Source of the DNA: Pseudomonadota bacterium
Lineage (GTDB): Bacteria > Pseudomonadota > Alphaproteobacteria > UBA8366 > JADFVY01
Reading direction: 5' to 3'
Assembly: GCA_030671915.1 (NCBI GenBank)
Contig: DAOVHN010000193.1
Location: 1-5,637, forward strand
Length of the DNA: 5,637 nucleotides
Below are positions 1 to 5,287 of the stretch, in pieces. The position numbers were made by a program, and so were the translations under genes. The notes under the pieces are model-generated. The model was not told the DNA's origin, made no database searches, and saw nothing but the letters and a program-made list of their open reading frames with translations. Positions within the stretch are counted from its first letter, which is position 1, and every line of letters starts with the position of its first letter.

Positions 1-798
1 GAGCTCGGGGAACGACCGCGAGCGCACGTCCCCTGCATAGGCTTCGGCCGCCGCCGCGAGCGCGGGCCCGATATCCGCGTATCGCTTCACGAAGCGCGGC
101 GTAAAATCGGAAAACAGGCCGACCATGTCGTCGGTCACCAGGATCTGGCCGTCGCAGGCAGGCGACGCGCCGATCCCGATCGTCGGTATGTCGATTGCCT
201 CTGTGATCTCGCGCGCAAGCGGCTCCACGGTTCCCTCGACAACGACGGCGAAGGCCCCGGCATCGGCCACCGCATGGGCGTCGGCGAGAATGGCGCGGGC
301 CTCGGCCTCGTTCCGGCCACGGGCCGAAAAACCCCCGGCCACGTTCACCGATTGCGGCATCAGGCCGACATGGCCGAGCACCGGAATTCCCCGTTTAACG
401 AGAAATTCGATCGTTCCGGCCAGTACGACGCCGCCTTCCAGCTTGACCGCGGCGCAGCCGGTCTCGCGCATGATGCGGGCTGCATTCCGGAAGGCCTGCT
501 CCGGCCCTTCCTCGTAGGATCCGAACGGCATGTCGACGGCCACGCAGGCATGGCTACAGCGATGCGCCACCGCGCGGCCATGGGCGACCATCATATCCAT
601 GGTCACGCCCAGCGTGCTGTCCATGCCGTAGATCACCATGCCGACCGAATCGCCGACCAGCAGCAGGTCGCAGACGGGATCAAGCAGCGAGGCGACCGGG
701 GCGCTGTAGGCGGTCAGGCATACCAGCGGCTCGCCGCCCTTGCGAGCGCGAATCGCCGGGACGGTAACGCTTTCGCTCCTAGTCTGAACGCTCATCAT
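1..798 (-). CDS. panB: 3-methyl-2-oxobutanoate hydroxymethyltransferase (PanB), cut at the left window edge
   Basis: PanB transfers a hydroxymethyl group from 5,10-methylene-tetrahydrofolate to 2-oxoisovalerate, giving ketopantoate, the first committed step of pantothenate and coenzyme A synthesis; it is cytosolic and Mg-dependent. Translating the minus strand gives an open frame to base 1 with hallmark PanB segments, numbered from the ATG at 795: LTAYSAPVA (28-36), [12 protein letters not shown] (43-54), AVDMPFGSY (86-94), VKLEGG (117-122), GHVGLMPQ (141-148), VVVEGT (184-189), IGIGA (206-210) and DGQILV (215-220). By family knowledge D49 and D88 should bind the metal, K118 the substrate, and E187 should be the catalytic base; all are present. 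About 265 residues are visible with no stop. The family is about 260-280 long, so only a few C-terminal residues are missing. Tandem ATGs at 798 and 795 are both possible starts. An in-frame TGA at 807-805 rules out anything further upstream. No strong Shine-Dalgarno is visible. Identification is very secure. Confidence 0.97.
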   Translation of the reverse strand, partial: MMSVQTRSESVTVPAIRARKGGEPLVCLTAYSAPVASLLDPVCDLLLVGDSVGMVIYGMDSTLGVTMDMMVAHGRAVAHRCSHACVAVDMPFGSYEEGPEQAFRNAARIMRETGCAAVKLEGGVVLAGTIEFLVKRGIPVLGHVGLMPQSVNVAGGFSARGRNEAEARAILADAHAVADAGAFAVVVEGTVEPLAREITEAIDIPTIGIGASPACDGQILVTDDMVGLFSDFTPRFVKRYADIGPALAAAAEAYAGDVRSRSFPEL

Positions 799-825
799 GC
801 ACCATCATTAGCGGGAAAGATCGCG

Positions 826-854
826 ACGATAGTGCGGTGCAGCATAAAAATCAA
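826..854 (-). promoter_or_regulatory. Candidate sigma-70 promoter for panB
   Basis: On the minus strand, TTGATT (854-849, four of six matches to TTGACA) is followed after exactly 17 bases by TATCGT (831-826, four of six matches to TATAAT). It sits in the locally A/T-rich gap between the DppC-family gene and panB. The predicted start of transcription is near 819, giving a leader of about 20 bases. This suggests panB can be transcribed separately from the permease genes. The match is moderate and no experimental signal can be seen. Confidence 0.35.
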
Positions 855-896
855 TTTGTATACTAAACAGCTGGGTCTCGACCCTGCCGCAGTGCG

Positions 897-1739
897 TTAT
901 CCCATGCGCCAGACACGCAGGCGCGGGTCCAGCAAATCGCGCAGGCCGTCGCCCAGCAGGTTGAGGCCCAACACCGCCAGCGCGATGGCCATGCCGGGGA
1001 AAATCGCCTGGCCGGGGGCGATGAACATGAAGGTCTGGGCCTCGCTCAACATGCGGCCCCAGCTTGGATTCGGCGGCTGCACGCCCAGCCCGAGGTAGCT
1101 GAGGCCGGCCTCGGCCAGGATGGCCACGGCGAACTGTATGGTGCCCTGCACGATCAGTACGCCGGTGATATTGGGCAGCACATGTTCGGCGGCGATGCGC
1201 CAGGGGCCCTTGCCGATCGCCAGCGCCGCCTTCACGAAGGGCCGGCCCATGATTTGCAGCGCCGCGCCGCGCGTCAGCCGCGCGAACACCGCGATGTTGA
1301 AGATACCCACGGCTATGATGGCGTTGATCCCGCCGGGCCCGGCAAGCGCCGCGATCAGCACCGCCGTCAGCACGGCGGGGAAGGCGAAGGTCAGGTCCGT
1401 GGCGCGCATCACCAGGCCCTCCACCCAGCCCCGCCGCATGGCCGCGATCAACCCCAGCGGCAGGCCCAGCAATAACCCGATTCCGACGGCGGCCAGCCCC
1501 ACGGCCAGCGCGTTGCGCGCCCCCAGCATGATCATCGACAACGTGTCGCGCCCGAAATGATCGGTGCCGAACCAGTGCGCGGGCGACGGGCCCCGCAGCT
1601 TGCCCGCGATATCCATCTCCAGCGCCGGCCAGGGCGTCCAGACCAGGGATGCAAGCGCCGCCAGCAGCACCAGCCCGACCAGCAGGGCGCCGAGCGCGAA
1701 ACCCTTGTGGCCGGCGGCATGGCGCAGCCCCGCGATCAT
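897..1739 (-). CDS. dppC: ABC transporter permease, DppC/OppC family (peptide/nickel/opine-type importer)
   Basis: A 280-residue inner-membrane permease that should pair with the upstream DppB-like protein to form the channel of a binding-protein-dependent importer. Family signatures: HWFGTDHFGRD (55-65) and GARNAL (73-78) before the permease core; the EAA-type cytoplasmic loop that contacts the ATPase, about 167-190, ending in HVLPN (186-190); EAGLSYLGLGVQPPNPSWGRML (210-231); and C-terminal LLGDGLRDLLDPRLR (261-275). Hydrophobic segments lie at about 14-34, 76-100, 113-133, 137-155, 196-216 and 245-263, the usual six. The ATG at 1739 was chosen because it overlaps the dppB-like stop as ATGA, has AAGGTGG four bases upstream, and gives the normal family length; the frame stays open further upstream, but that extension only reads dppB out of frame. 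The symbol is a family label: the substrate (dipeptide, oligopeptide, nickel, glutathione or other) cannot be read from the permease. No ATPase or binding-protein gene is adjacent. Confidence 0.93.
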   Translation of the reverse strand: MIAGLRHAAGHKGFALGALLVGLVLLAALASLVWTPWPALEMDIAGKLRGPSPAHWFGTDHFGRDTLSMIMLGARNALAVGLAAVGIGLLLGLPLGLIAAMRRGWVEGLVMRATDLTFAFPAVLTAVLIAALAGPGGINAIIAVGIFNIAVFARLTRGAALQIMGRPFVKAALAIGKGPWRIAAEHVLPNITGVLIVQGTIQFAVAILAEAGLSYLGLGVQPPNPSWGRMLSEAQTFMFIAPGQAIFPGMAIALAVLGLNLLGDGLRDLLDPRLRVWRMG

Positions 1740-1750
1740 ATTTCCACCTT
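1736..1750 (-). promoter_or_regulatory. Coupled stop/start and ribosome binding site between the two permease genes
   Basis: The minus strand reads AAGGTGG (1750-1744), four bases, then ATGA (1739-1736). The last two bases of the ATG and the following A form the TGA stop of the upstream permease gene. This overlap is typical of translational coupling, which keeps the two channel subunits in a 1:1 ratio. It also fixes the start of the downstream gene. Confidence 0.75.
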
Positions 1751-2683
1751 CGGGCGCGGGTCGATTGCCGCGTAGAGCATATCGACCATGAAGTTCACCA
1801 ATACGACCATGCCGGCCAGGATCAACACCGCGTCCTTCACCACGATCACGTCGCGCTGGAAGATCGCCTGCAGCACGAGGCGCCCCAGCCCCGGCAGGGT
1901 AAAAACGTTCTCGACGATCACCGCTCCGGCCAGCAGGAAGGCGAACTGCAGGCCCATGATCGTGGTCACCGGGATCAGCGCGTTGCGCAGCACATGGCGC
2001 CACATGATCGCCCGCCAGCTTAAGCCCTTGGCCCGCGCCGTGCGCACGTAATCCTCGCCCATGGTCTCCAGCACCGCCGAGCGCGTGACCCGCGCCAGGA
2101 TCGCCGCCTCGCTCAACGCCAGCGCCAGCGCCGGCAGGGTCAACGCCCGCAACGCCGCGCCAACCCCGGCGTCCCAGCCCGGAAAGCCGCCCGCCGGCAT
2201 CCAGCGCAGCCACACCGCAAAGATCAAAATCAGCAGGATCGCGAACCAGAAATTGGGAATCGCCAGCCCGACCTGGGCAAACCCCATCACGCCCCAATCC
2301 CCCGCCCGCCCGCGCCGCGTGGCCGCGAACATGCCCAGCGGCACCGCGATCAGGGTGGACAGCACGAAAGCCATCAGCGCCAGCGGCGCGGTCACGGCCA
2401 GCCGCTCGGCCATCAGTTCGGCCACCGGCACGTCATAGGTATGGCTGACCCCCAGATCGCCGGCGAACAGCCCGCCGATCCAGGCCACGTAACGCACATG
2501 CGCCGGCCGGTCGAGCCCAAGCTGGGTGCGCAGCGCGGCCAGCGTATCCTCGCGCGCCTCGGTGCCCAGCATGATTTCGGCCACGTCGCCGGGCAGAACC
2601 TCCAGCACCAGGAACACCACCAGCGACACGGCGAAGAGCGTGAGGATGAGGCCGAGCAGCCGGCGGGCGAGGAAAGTCAGCAT
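1736..2683 (-). CDS. dppB: ABC transporter permease, DppB/OppB family (peptide/nickel/opine-type importer)
   Basis: A 315-residue inner-membrane permease, the usual length for DppB-like subunits. It begins with a hydrophobic helix (about 9-29) and LPGDVAEIMLG (30-40), the PGD motif of the family. Next come the periplasmic LGLDRP (55-60), GDLGVS (75-80), the helix about 100-121, IPNFW (142-146), and the EAA-type loop containing DYVRTARAKGLS (211-222) followed by HVLRNALIPV (230-239). The C-terminal signature is IVENVFTLPGLGRLVLQAI (256-274), ending in DMLYAAIDPR (301-310). About six membrane segments are predicted. It is the first gene of a leftward pair and overlaps the DppC-like gene by four bases. 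The ATG at 2683 fits the family N-terminus (MLTFLARRLLGLI), although no good Shine-Dalgarno precedes it. The symbol is a family label; the substrate is unknown. The usual upstream substrate-binding-protein gene is absent. Confidence 0.94.
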   Translation of the reverse strand: MLTFLARRLLGLILTLFAVSLVVFLVLEVLPGDVAEIMLGTEAREDTLAALRTQLGLDRPAHVRYVAWIGGLFAGDLGVSHTYDVPVAELMAERLAVTAPLALMAFVLSTLIAVPLGMFAATRRGRAGDWGVMGFAQVGLAIPNFWFAILLILIFAVWLRWMPAGGFPGWDAGVGAALRALTLPALALALSEAAILARVTRSAVLETMGEDYVRTARAKGLSWRAIMWRHVLRNALIPVTTIMGLQFAFLLAGAVIVENVFTLPGLGRLVLQAIFQRDVIVVKDAVLILAGMVVLVNFMVDMLYAAIDPRPKVEI

Positions 2684-2726
2684 GGGGCATGCTACGAGGA
2701 GACGGCCGGGGGATCAATCGGGCGCA

Positions 2727-2814
2727 CTTGCCGGCGCCCGGCGCCAGGCGGCGCGAAAAAGAGCTATAAAAAGGTACATTCCATGGCTGAATCGGCGCCC
2801 GAATCGCCGGCAAG
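2727..2814. repeat. 10-bp perfect inverted repeat around a candidate promoter
   Basis: CTTGCCGGCG (2727-2736) and CGCCGGCAAG (2805-2814) are exact reverse complements separated by 68 bases. The enclosed segment contains the candidate leftward -35 and -10 boxes. A paired operator or looping site is possible. GC-rich DNA also gives such matches by chance, so this is a lead only. Confidence 0.4.
2763..2791 (-). promoter_or_regulatory. Weak candidate promoter for the permease pair
   Basis: On the minus strand, TTCAGC (2791-2786) and TATAGC (2768-2763) are separated by 17 bases, in the most A/T-rich part of the leader. They match the sigma-70 consensus at three and four of six positions. Transcription would begin near 2756 and leave a leader of about 70 bases before the ATG at 2683. 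Position and spacing are the main support. Confidence 0.25.
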
Positions 2815-2865
2815 GGCGGTTCCGGGGACTTTTCGTACAGTTCCCATGCAGGCCAGGCCCGTAAA

Positions 2866-2884
2866 ACAGGTATGCGACAGGTAT
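2866..2884. repeat. Two ACAGGTAT direct repeats with an 11-base period
   Basis: ACAGGTAT occurs at 2866-2873 and again at 2877-2884, one helical turn apart and so on the same face of the DNA. A shorter related copy, AAAACAGGT, lies at 3029-3037, just upstream of the rightward promoter; the first repeat is also preceded by AAA. This arrangement could bind a regulator shared by the divergent genes, but no known operator was recognised. Confidence 0.4.
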
Positions 2885-3052
2885 CCGAGGGGCAGGAAAG
2901 GGGTAGGAATTGAGTAAAAAACAGTTAGCCGGAAGGCATGCCGAAAGAAGGCGCTCACCCGACGCCGTCATTGGAAATTTCGGACCGGGCGGGCCGTGTT
3001 GCGCGAAACACAACGTGAACATCGGTACAAAACAGGTGAGGCATAGACTTAA

Positions 3053-3081
3053 TTGAGCTTTATGTTACGATTAACTATATT
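3053..3081 (+). promoter_or_regulatory. Good sigma-70-like promoter for the 153-residue gene
   Basis: TTGAGC (3053-3058, four of six matches) is followed by a 17-base spacer and TATATT (3076-3081, five of six matches) in an A/T-rich island. Transcription should start near 3088, about 29 bases before the ATG at 3117. Because the -10 box includes base 3081, the alternative TTG start codon there would be untranscribed, which supports the downstream ATG. Confidence 0.55.
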
Positions 3082-3100
3082 TGCGCTCCGGAGAGCAATG

Positions 3101-3105
3101 GGAGG
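3101..3105 (+). promoter_or_regulatory. Shine-Dalgarno GGAGG deciding the start at 3117
   Basis: GGAGG lies 11 bases before the ATG at 3117, slightly long but acceptable spacing. The in-frame TTG at 3081 has no such site and overlaps the predicted -10 box, so the ATG is preferred. Confidence 0.55.
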
Positions 3106-3116
3106 CGTGTTACGTA

Positions 3117-3578
3117 ATGGAAAAGGGGCTCCACGACACGATTAGTTCGGATGTACCGCTGATTAACGAAAAAAGACAAATGCGGTACAGGCAGCTAATA
3201 AAATCGCGCACGTTCGGCAGCGGCGACGCCGTTCGAAGACTCAACCAGGCTTACAGCACCGCGGCGGCGGAACAGCGGGAGAGTTCGGTGCGGGCGATCA
3301 GGAAAAGAATGAACCAGTCCACGGACCGGAAATTCGTTCTTGCGATGGAGGATATGATCTCTCGCCTGCCCCCGGCATCGTACGAGTGGAAAGTCGACGA
3401 CTGGTGCAATATCGCGCGGCAGGTCGGGCAACTGGACGAAGAGGCGTTCCTCCTCGAGGCGCGCAAGGAAGCCCTTCGGCAAATCGTCCTTGAGTCGCAC
3501 AGGGAGGCCCTTCGACTGACATCGAAAGAATCACGGACTTTCGGCCCGCCTCCAGAGACAATTGCCCGGGGCGACTGA
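3117..3578 (+). CDS. Hypothetical 153-residue soluble helical protein, family not recognised
   Basis: I do not recognise this protein. It has no signal peptide or membrane segment and should be cytoplasmic. It is rich in Arg, Glu, Lys and Ser and looks largely helical. The C-terminal part (about 107-138) is a charged amphipathic stretch with EALRQI (118-123) and EALRLT (130-135), compatible with a short coiled coil or helical hairpin. The pentapeptide SRTFG occurs twice, at 30-34 and 139-143. The middle carries a Trp pair around VDDWC (93-97) with the only cysteine. The ATG at 3117 is chosen over an in-frame TTG at 3081 because of GGAGG upstream and the predicted transcription start. Codon use is more A/T-rich than in the neighbours (for example consecutive CTA ATA AAA at residues 27-29), which may reflect transfer or an orphan gene. 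It is a single-gene unit, divergent from the permeases. That it is a real gene is likely; its function is unknown. Confidence 0.7.
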   Translation: MEKGLHDTISSDVPLINEKRQMRYRQLIKSRTFGSGDAVRRLNQAYSTAAAEQRESSVRAIRKRMNQSTDRKFVLAMEDMISRLPPASYEWKVDDWCNIARQVGQLDEEAFLLEARKEALRQIVLESHREALRLTSKESRTFGPPPETIARGD

Positions 3579-3614
3579 CGGCGTTCGGGGCATCCCGCCT
3601 TTGTGAGAGCCGTC
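3577..3614 (+). terminator. Weak stem-loop after the 153-residue gene
   Basis: GACGGC (3577-3582) can pair with GCCGTC (3609-3614). Inside it, GGCG plus GG can pair with CCCGCC (3594-3599) across a three-base bulge, followed by a short TTT. The position directly at the stop codon fits a terminator, but the stem is imperfect and the T-run too short to be convincing. Confidence 0.25.
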
Positions 3615-3636
3615 AACCGCCGCAACGCCCGCGCCC

Positions 3637-3683
3637 GCGCCACTCCCTGAAACGCCGGCGCCACCCCCTGAAACGCCCGCGCC
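3637..3683. repeat. 21-bp tandem repeat, two full copies and a partial third
   Basis: The unit runs from 3637 to 3657 and repeats at 3658-3678 with two substitutions (position 8, T to C, and the last base). A five-base start of a third copy (GCGCC) lies at 3679-3683. The core is CCCTGAAACGCC. Because 21 is a multiple of three, leftward frames through it read as repeated heptapeptides, but no gene there is supported. Confidence 0.75.
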
Positions 3684-3844
3684 GGCACGCCCCGCCGCGC
3701 GGCGTCTTCTCCAATTCGTGGATGACGATATGCAGCCACGTATCGTCGCCATGGTCCCGGAGCCGGCAATCGCCGCGCCGGGCCGCCTCACTGGATCGTG
3801 AGAATCCGCGCTAAAATCGTGACCTCATCGTCGGCCAACTGCCC

Positions 3845-3873
3845 TTAAGACTGAGAGTGAGGAAATCCATAAT
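3845..3873 (+). promoter_or_regulatory. Candidate promoter for the exported-protein gene
   Basis: TTAAGA (3845-3850, four of six) and CATAAT (3868-3873, five of six) are 17 bases apart. Transcription would start near 3880, leaving only about 13 bases before the ATG and barely including the Shine-Dalgarno, which weakens the call. A second -10-like box, TAAAAT (3812-3817), lies further upstream between the two ATCGTGA repeats but lacks a good -35. Confidence 0.3.
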
Positions 3874-3880
3874 CAAAGTC

Positions 3881-3886
3881 AGGAGG
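3881..3886 (+). promoter_or_regulatory. Strong Shine-Dalgarno AGGAGG deciding the start at 3893
   Basis: AGGAGG is followed by six bases and ATG at 3893. The frame is open back to a GTG at 3857, but that start has no comparable site and would put twelve mostly charged residues before the signal peptide. The ATG is clearly preferred. Confidence 0.85.
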
Positions 3887-3892
3887 GCAGAA

Positions 3893-5098
3893 ATGAGAAG
3901 CGGAAGAATCGCGGCGTTGTCGATCGGCGCCGCTGTGATATTCACGGGCGCGGCGGGCGCTCACGAGGCCAATATCGTCAGCACCATCGTCAACGCGCCG
4001 CTGGCCGCCGCAGGCACGGTGCGGGGCGCGAAGGTCGGGATCAACGTCTACCTTCAGAACGAGCAGGCGCCCGGCATGGAATTCATGGACCCGAAAATCG
4101 TCGGCTACGGCATCCCCGCGGGCGGGCGGCTGGAGGTCGAGATGAGCAGCGGCTACGAGCGCGATTGGGAAGTCGGCCTCTCGCAGGCCGCGGTCATGCT
4201 GGTGACCGGCGCGCCGCAGCAGGGACTGCCGGGCAAGGCGGTCGGGTATGGCGTGGAGGAAGGCGACATAAACACGTTCGTCTTCGCGCCCACGGCGGAG
4301 TCCGGCTTGCCGGCCGAAAAGCTGATGTCGCCGGCGCCCGGCTCGGCAAAAGACCCGGTGCGCAACCGCGGCATCAAGGTTATCCATATCGGTTTCATGC
4401 AAAGCGCCTTCATCAATAGCGGCAAACAGGGAACCGTCACCGTGCGCTTCGTCGATGCGAACGGCAAGGTCGTCCACAAGGGCAGCGCCAGTATCGATTT
4501 CATTGCCGACGCCGTGCCGCAGGTGCTGCCGACCAACTTCCCGGACGGCGTGCGCAATCACAACTGGCAGAAGATCAGGTCCGGCCAGACGCTGGGCCAG
4601 ACCGAAGGCACTGTCCCGGTGGCGGCGCTGCTGTATGACAAGGCCGACGTGCCGGCGGCCAAAATGGCGATGTTCAAGGCGGGCATCGGCGGGGCGGGCG
4701 TCCTGTCCACGCCGCAACTGAAAGCCATGGGCTATGAGAAACCGGCCTCGATCGCACGCTACAATGGCGGGCTGATTCTGCGCGACAGCGACGGCGACGG
4801 CGCGCTCGACCCGGCGCGGGACACCATCATCGGCGGTATCGTCGCCCGCGCGCCCAAGGGCGCAAAGGGCCAGGAACTGCGCTCGCTGGAGCGCGGGGGC
4901 AAGCCGGTGCTGTCGGCGGCCACCGAAACCATCGCCGCGAAGCCCGGCAAGCGGTTCGGCGGCGCCGTCATGCAGCTGCAGTTCACCGGCGGCAGCTTGC
5001 CGGGCAAATACCGCCCGACGCTGGCGCTGCTCAAGGAACCCGGGAACCTGAACAGCGGCGACGGATCGGCCTACACCTACACGATCGTTGTCGAATAG
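3893..5098 (+). CDS. Exported 401-residue protein, family not recognised, with DxDxDG motif and possible N-terminal histidine
   Basis: This protein should be exported by Sec: a short basic start (MRSGR), a hydrophobic stretch (about 6-21) and an AGA cleavage motif (21-23). Cleavage there would make His24 the first residue of the mature protein (HEAN). No lipobox cysteine is present, and I find no cysteine anywhere, so a soluble periplasmic or secreted protein is likely. The mature part alternates short hydrophobic stretches with Gly/Pro turns and looks beta-rich. An aspartate-rich loop, DSDGDGALDPARD (298-310), resembles EF-hand-like or dockerin-like calcium loops, though the last acidic residue is one place beyond the canonical position 12. 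Only three other histidines occur (165, 195, 223). The C-terminus ends in a strand-like YTYTIVVE. Codon use matches a GC-rich chromosomal gene. It appears monocistronic: a candidate promoter lies upstream and a large stem-loop follows the stop. Function is unknown; binding of metal or an extracellular ligand is a guess. Confidence 0.88.
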   Translation: MRSGRIAALSIGAAVIFTGAAGAHEANIVSTIVNAPLAAAGTVRGAKVGINVYLQNEQAPGMEFMDPKIVGYGIPAGGRLEVEMSSGYERDWEVGLSQAAVMLVTGAPQQGLPGKAVGYGVEEGDINTFVFAPTAESGLPAEKLMSPAPGSAKDPVRNRGIKVIHIGFMQSAFINSGKQGTVTVRFVDANGKVVHKGSASIDFIADAVPQVLPTNFPDGVRNHNWQKIRSGQTLGQTEGTVPVAALLYDKADVPAAKMAMFKAGIGGAGVLSTPQLKAMGYEKPASIARYNGGLILRDSDGDGALDPARDTIIGGIVARAPKGAKGQELRSLERGGKPVLSAATETIAAKPGKRFGGAVMQLQFTGGSLPGKYRPTLALLKEPGNLNSGDGSAYTYTIVVE

Positions 5099-5104
5099 GC
5101 GGGA

Positions 5105-5154
5105 CCGCCGCCGGCGCCCGATGCCATGCGCCCCGCATGGCGGGATGGCGGCGG
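5105..5154 (+). terminator. Large GC-rich stem-loop just after the exported-protein gene
   Basis: The inner hairpin is a perfect 8-bp stem, GCCATGCG (5123-5130) with CGCATGGC (5134-5141), closed by a three-base CCC loop. An outer 8-bp stem, CCGCCGCC (5105-5112) with GGCGGCGG (5147-5154), encloses it. It begins only seven bases after the stop codon. There is no T-run, so it is not a classical intrinsic terminator. It may stop transcription without a U-tract or protect the 3' end of the mRNA. Confidence 0.45.
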
Positions 5155-5201
5155 GGGCGGGCTGCGTATCTGCGATGCGCGGCCCGTGGCGCCATGCGGT
5201 T

Positions 5202-5225
5202 CCCACCGGGTAGCCCGGCGGTGGG
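5202..5225. repeat. Short inverted repeat in the convergent spacer
   Basis: CCCACCG (5202-5208) is the reverse complement of CGGTGGG (5219-5225), with ten bases between them; GG and CC inside can extend the pairing around a small bulge. It would form a hairpin in RNA from either strand and may serve as a second barrier between converging transcripts. Confidence 0.4.
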
Positions 5226-5263
5226 TGGCGGCACGGCGGTCAATCGGGCGGGGAAAGATTTAC

Positions 5264-5287
5264 CACAGAGACACAGAGACACAGAGG
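5264..5287 (+). repeat. Tandem CACAGAGA array, three copies
   Basis: Three consecutive 8-base units (5264-5271, 5272-5279, and 5280-5287 with a final G instead of A) follow GATTTAC. From memory, stretches reading like TTTACCACAGAGACACAGAG recur as dispersed intergenic elements in many environmental bacterial genomes and cause spurious HRDTETQR-type translations. The array itself is seen directly; the dispersed-family assignment is recollection. Confidence 0.8.

Larger units (their letters stand above)
2684..3116. other. Divergent intergenic region between the permease pair and the 153-residue gene
   Basis: This 433-base stretch has no convincing protein gene. Open frames across it on both strands lack a coherent protein pattern, start sites or codon bias. 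It holds a weak leftward promoter candidate (2763-2791), a 10-bp inverted repeat around that promoter (2727-2736 and 2805-2814), two ACAGGTAT copies 11 bases apart (2866-2884) plus a related AAAACAGGT at 3029-3037, and a good rightward promoter (3053-3081). A 44-codon rightward frame at 2783-2917 starts with ATG behind AAGG but has no other support. No tRNA, riboswitch or binding-protein remnant was recognised. Confidence 0.6.
3579..3892. other. Intergenic region upstream of the exported-protein gene
   Basis: This 314-base spacer lies between two rightward genes. It contains the weak stem-loop described above, a GC-rich 21-bp tandem repeat (3637-3683), a pair of ATCGTGA repeats 21 bases apart (3795-3801 and 3816-3822), and candidate promoter boxes. 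Leftward open frames crossing it give only Gly/Ala/Arg-rich low-complexity translations and run antisense into the neighbouring gene, so they are not called. Confidence 0.55.

Noticed and set aside
873..884. GGGTCTCGACCC palindrome after the DppC-like gene as a terminator
   Set aside because: The stem has at most five base pairs with a two-base loop, and there is no adjacent T-run in the leftward direction.
125..1098. Rightward open frames across panB and the DppC-like gene
   Set aside because: They are antisense to clearly identified genes and have no family motifs or start signals.
1740..2297. Long leftward extension of the DppC-like frame upstream of the ATG at 1739
   Set aside because: It overlaps the DppB-like gene in another frame, reads as Gly/Arg/Ala-rich low complexity, and the ATGA overlap with its ribosome binding site gives the normal family start.
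2783..2917. 44-codon rightward frame in the divergent intergenic region
   Set aside because: Only a weak AAGG precedes the ATG, no promoter was found, and the translation has no recognisable features.
3098..3145. 15-codon leader frame overlapping the start of the 153-residue gene, with GGAG upstream
   Set aside because: It begins only about ten bases after the predicted transcription start, and its peptide shows no attenuator-like codon run. It is not strong enough to call.
3251..3769. Leftward 172-codon frame with a repeated seven-residue unit
   Set aside because: The repeat comes from the 21-bp DNA repeat. The rest runs antisense through the 153-residue gene and shows no coherent protein features.
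3857..3892. GTG start 36 bases upstream for the exported protein
   Set aside because: No ribosome binding site there, and the charged extension would spoil the signal peptide. AGGAGG six bases before the ATG at 3893 is decisive.
3845..5206. 453-codon open frame antisense to the exported-protein gene
   Set aside because: Long antisense frames are common opposite GC-rich genes. It has an Arg/His/Ala-rich translation without family motifs, while the plus strand has a strong Shine-Dalgarno, a signal peptide and coherent protein sequence.
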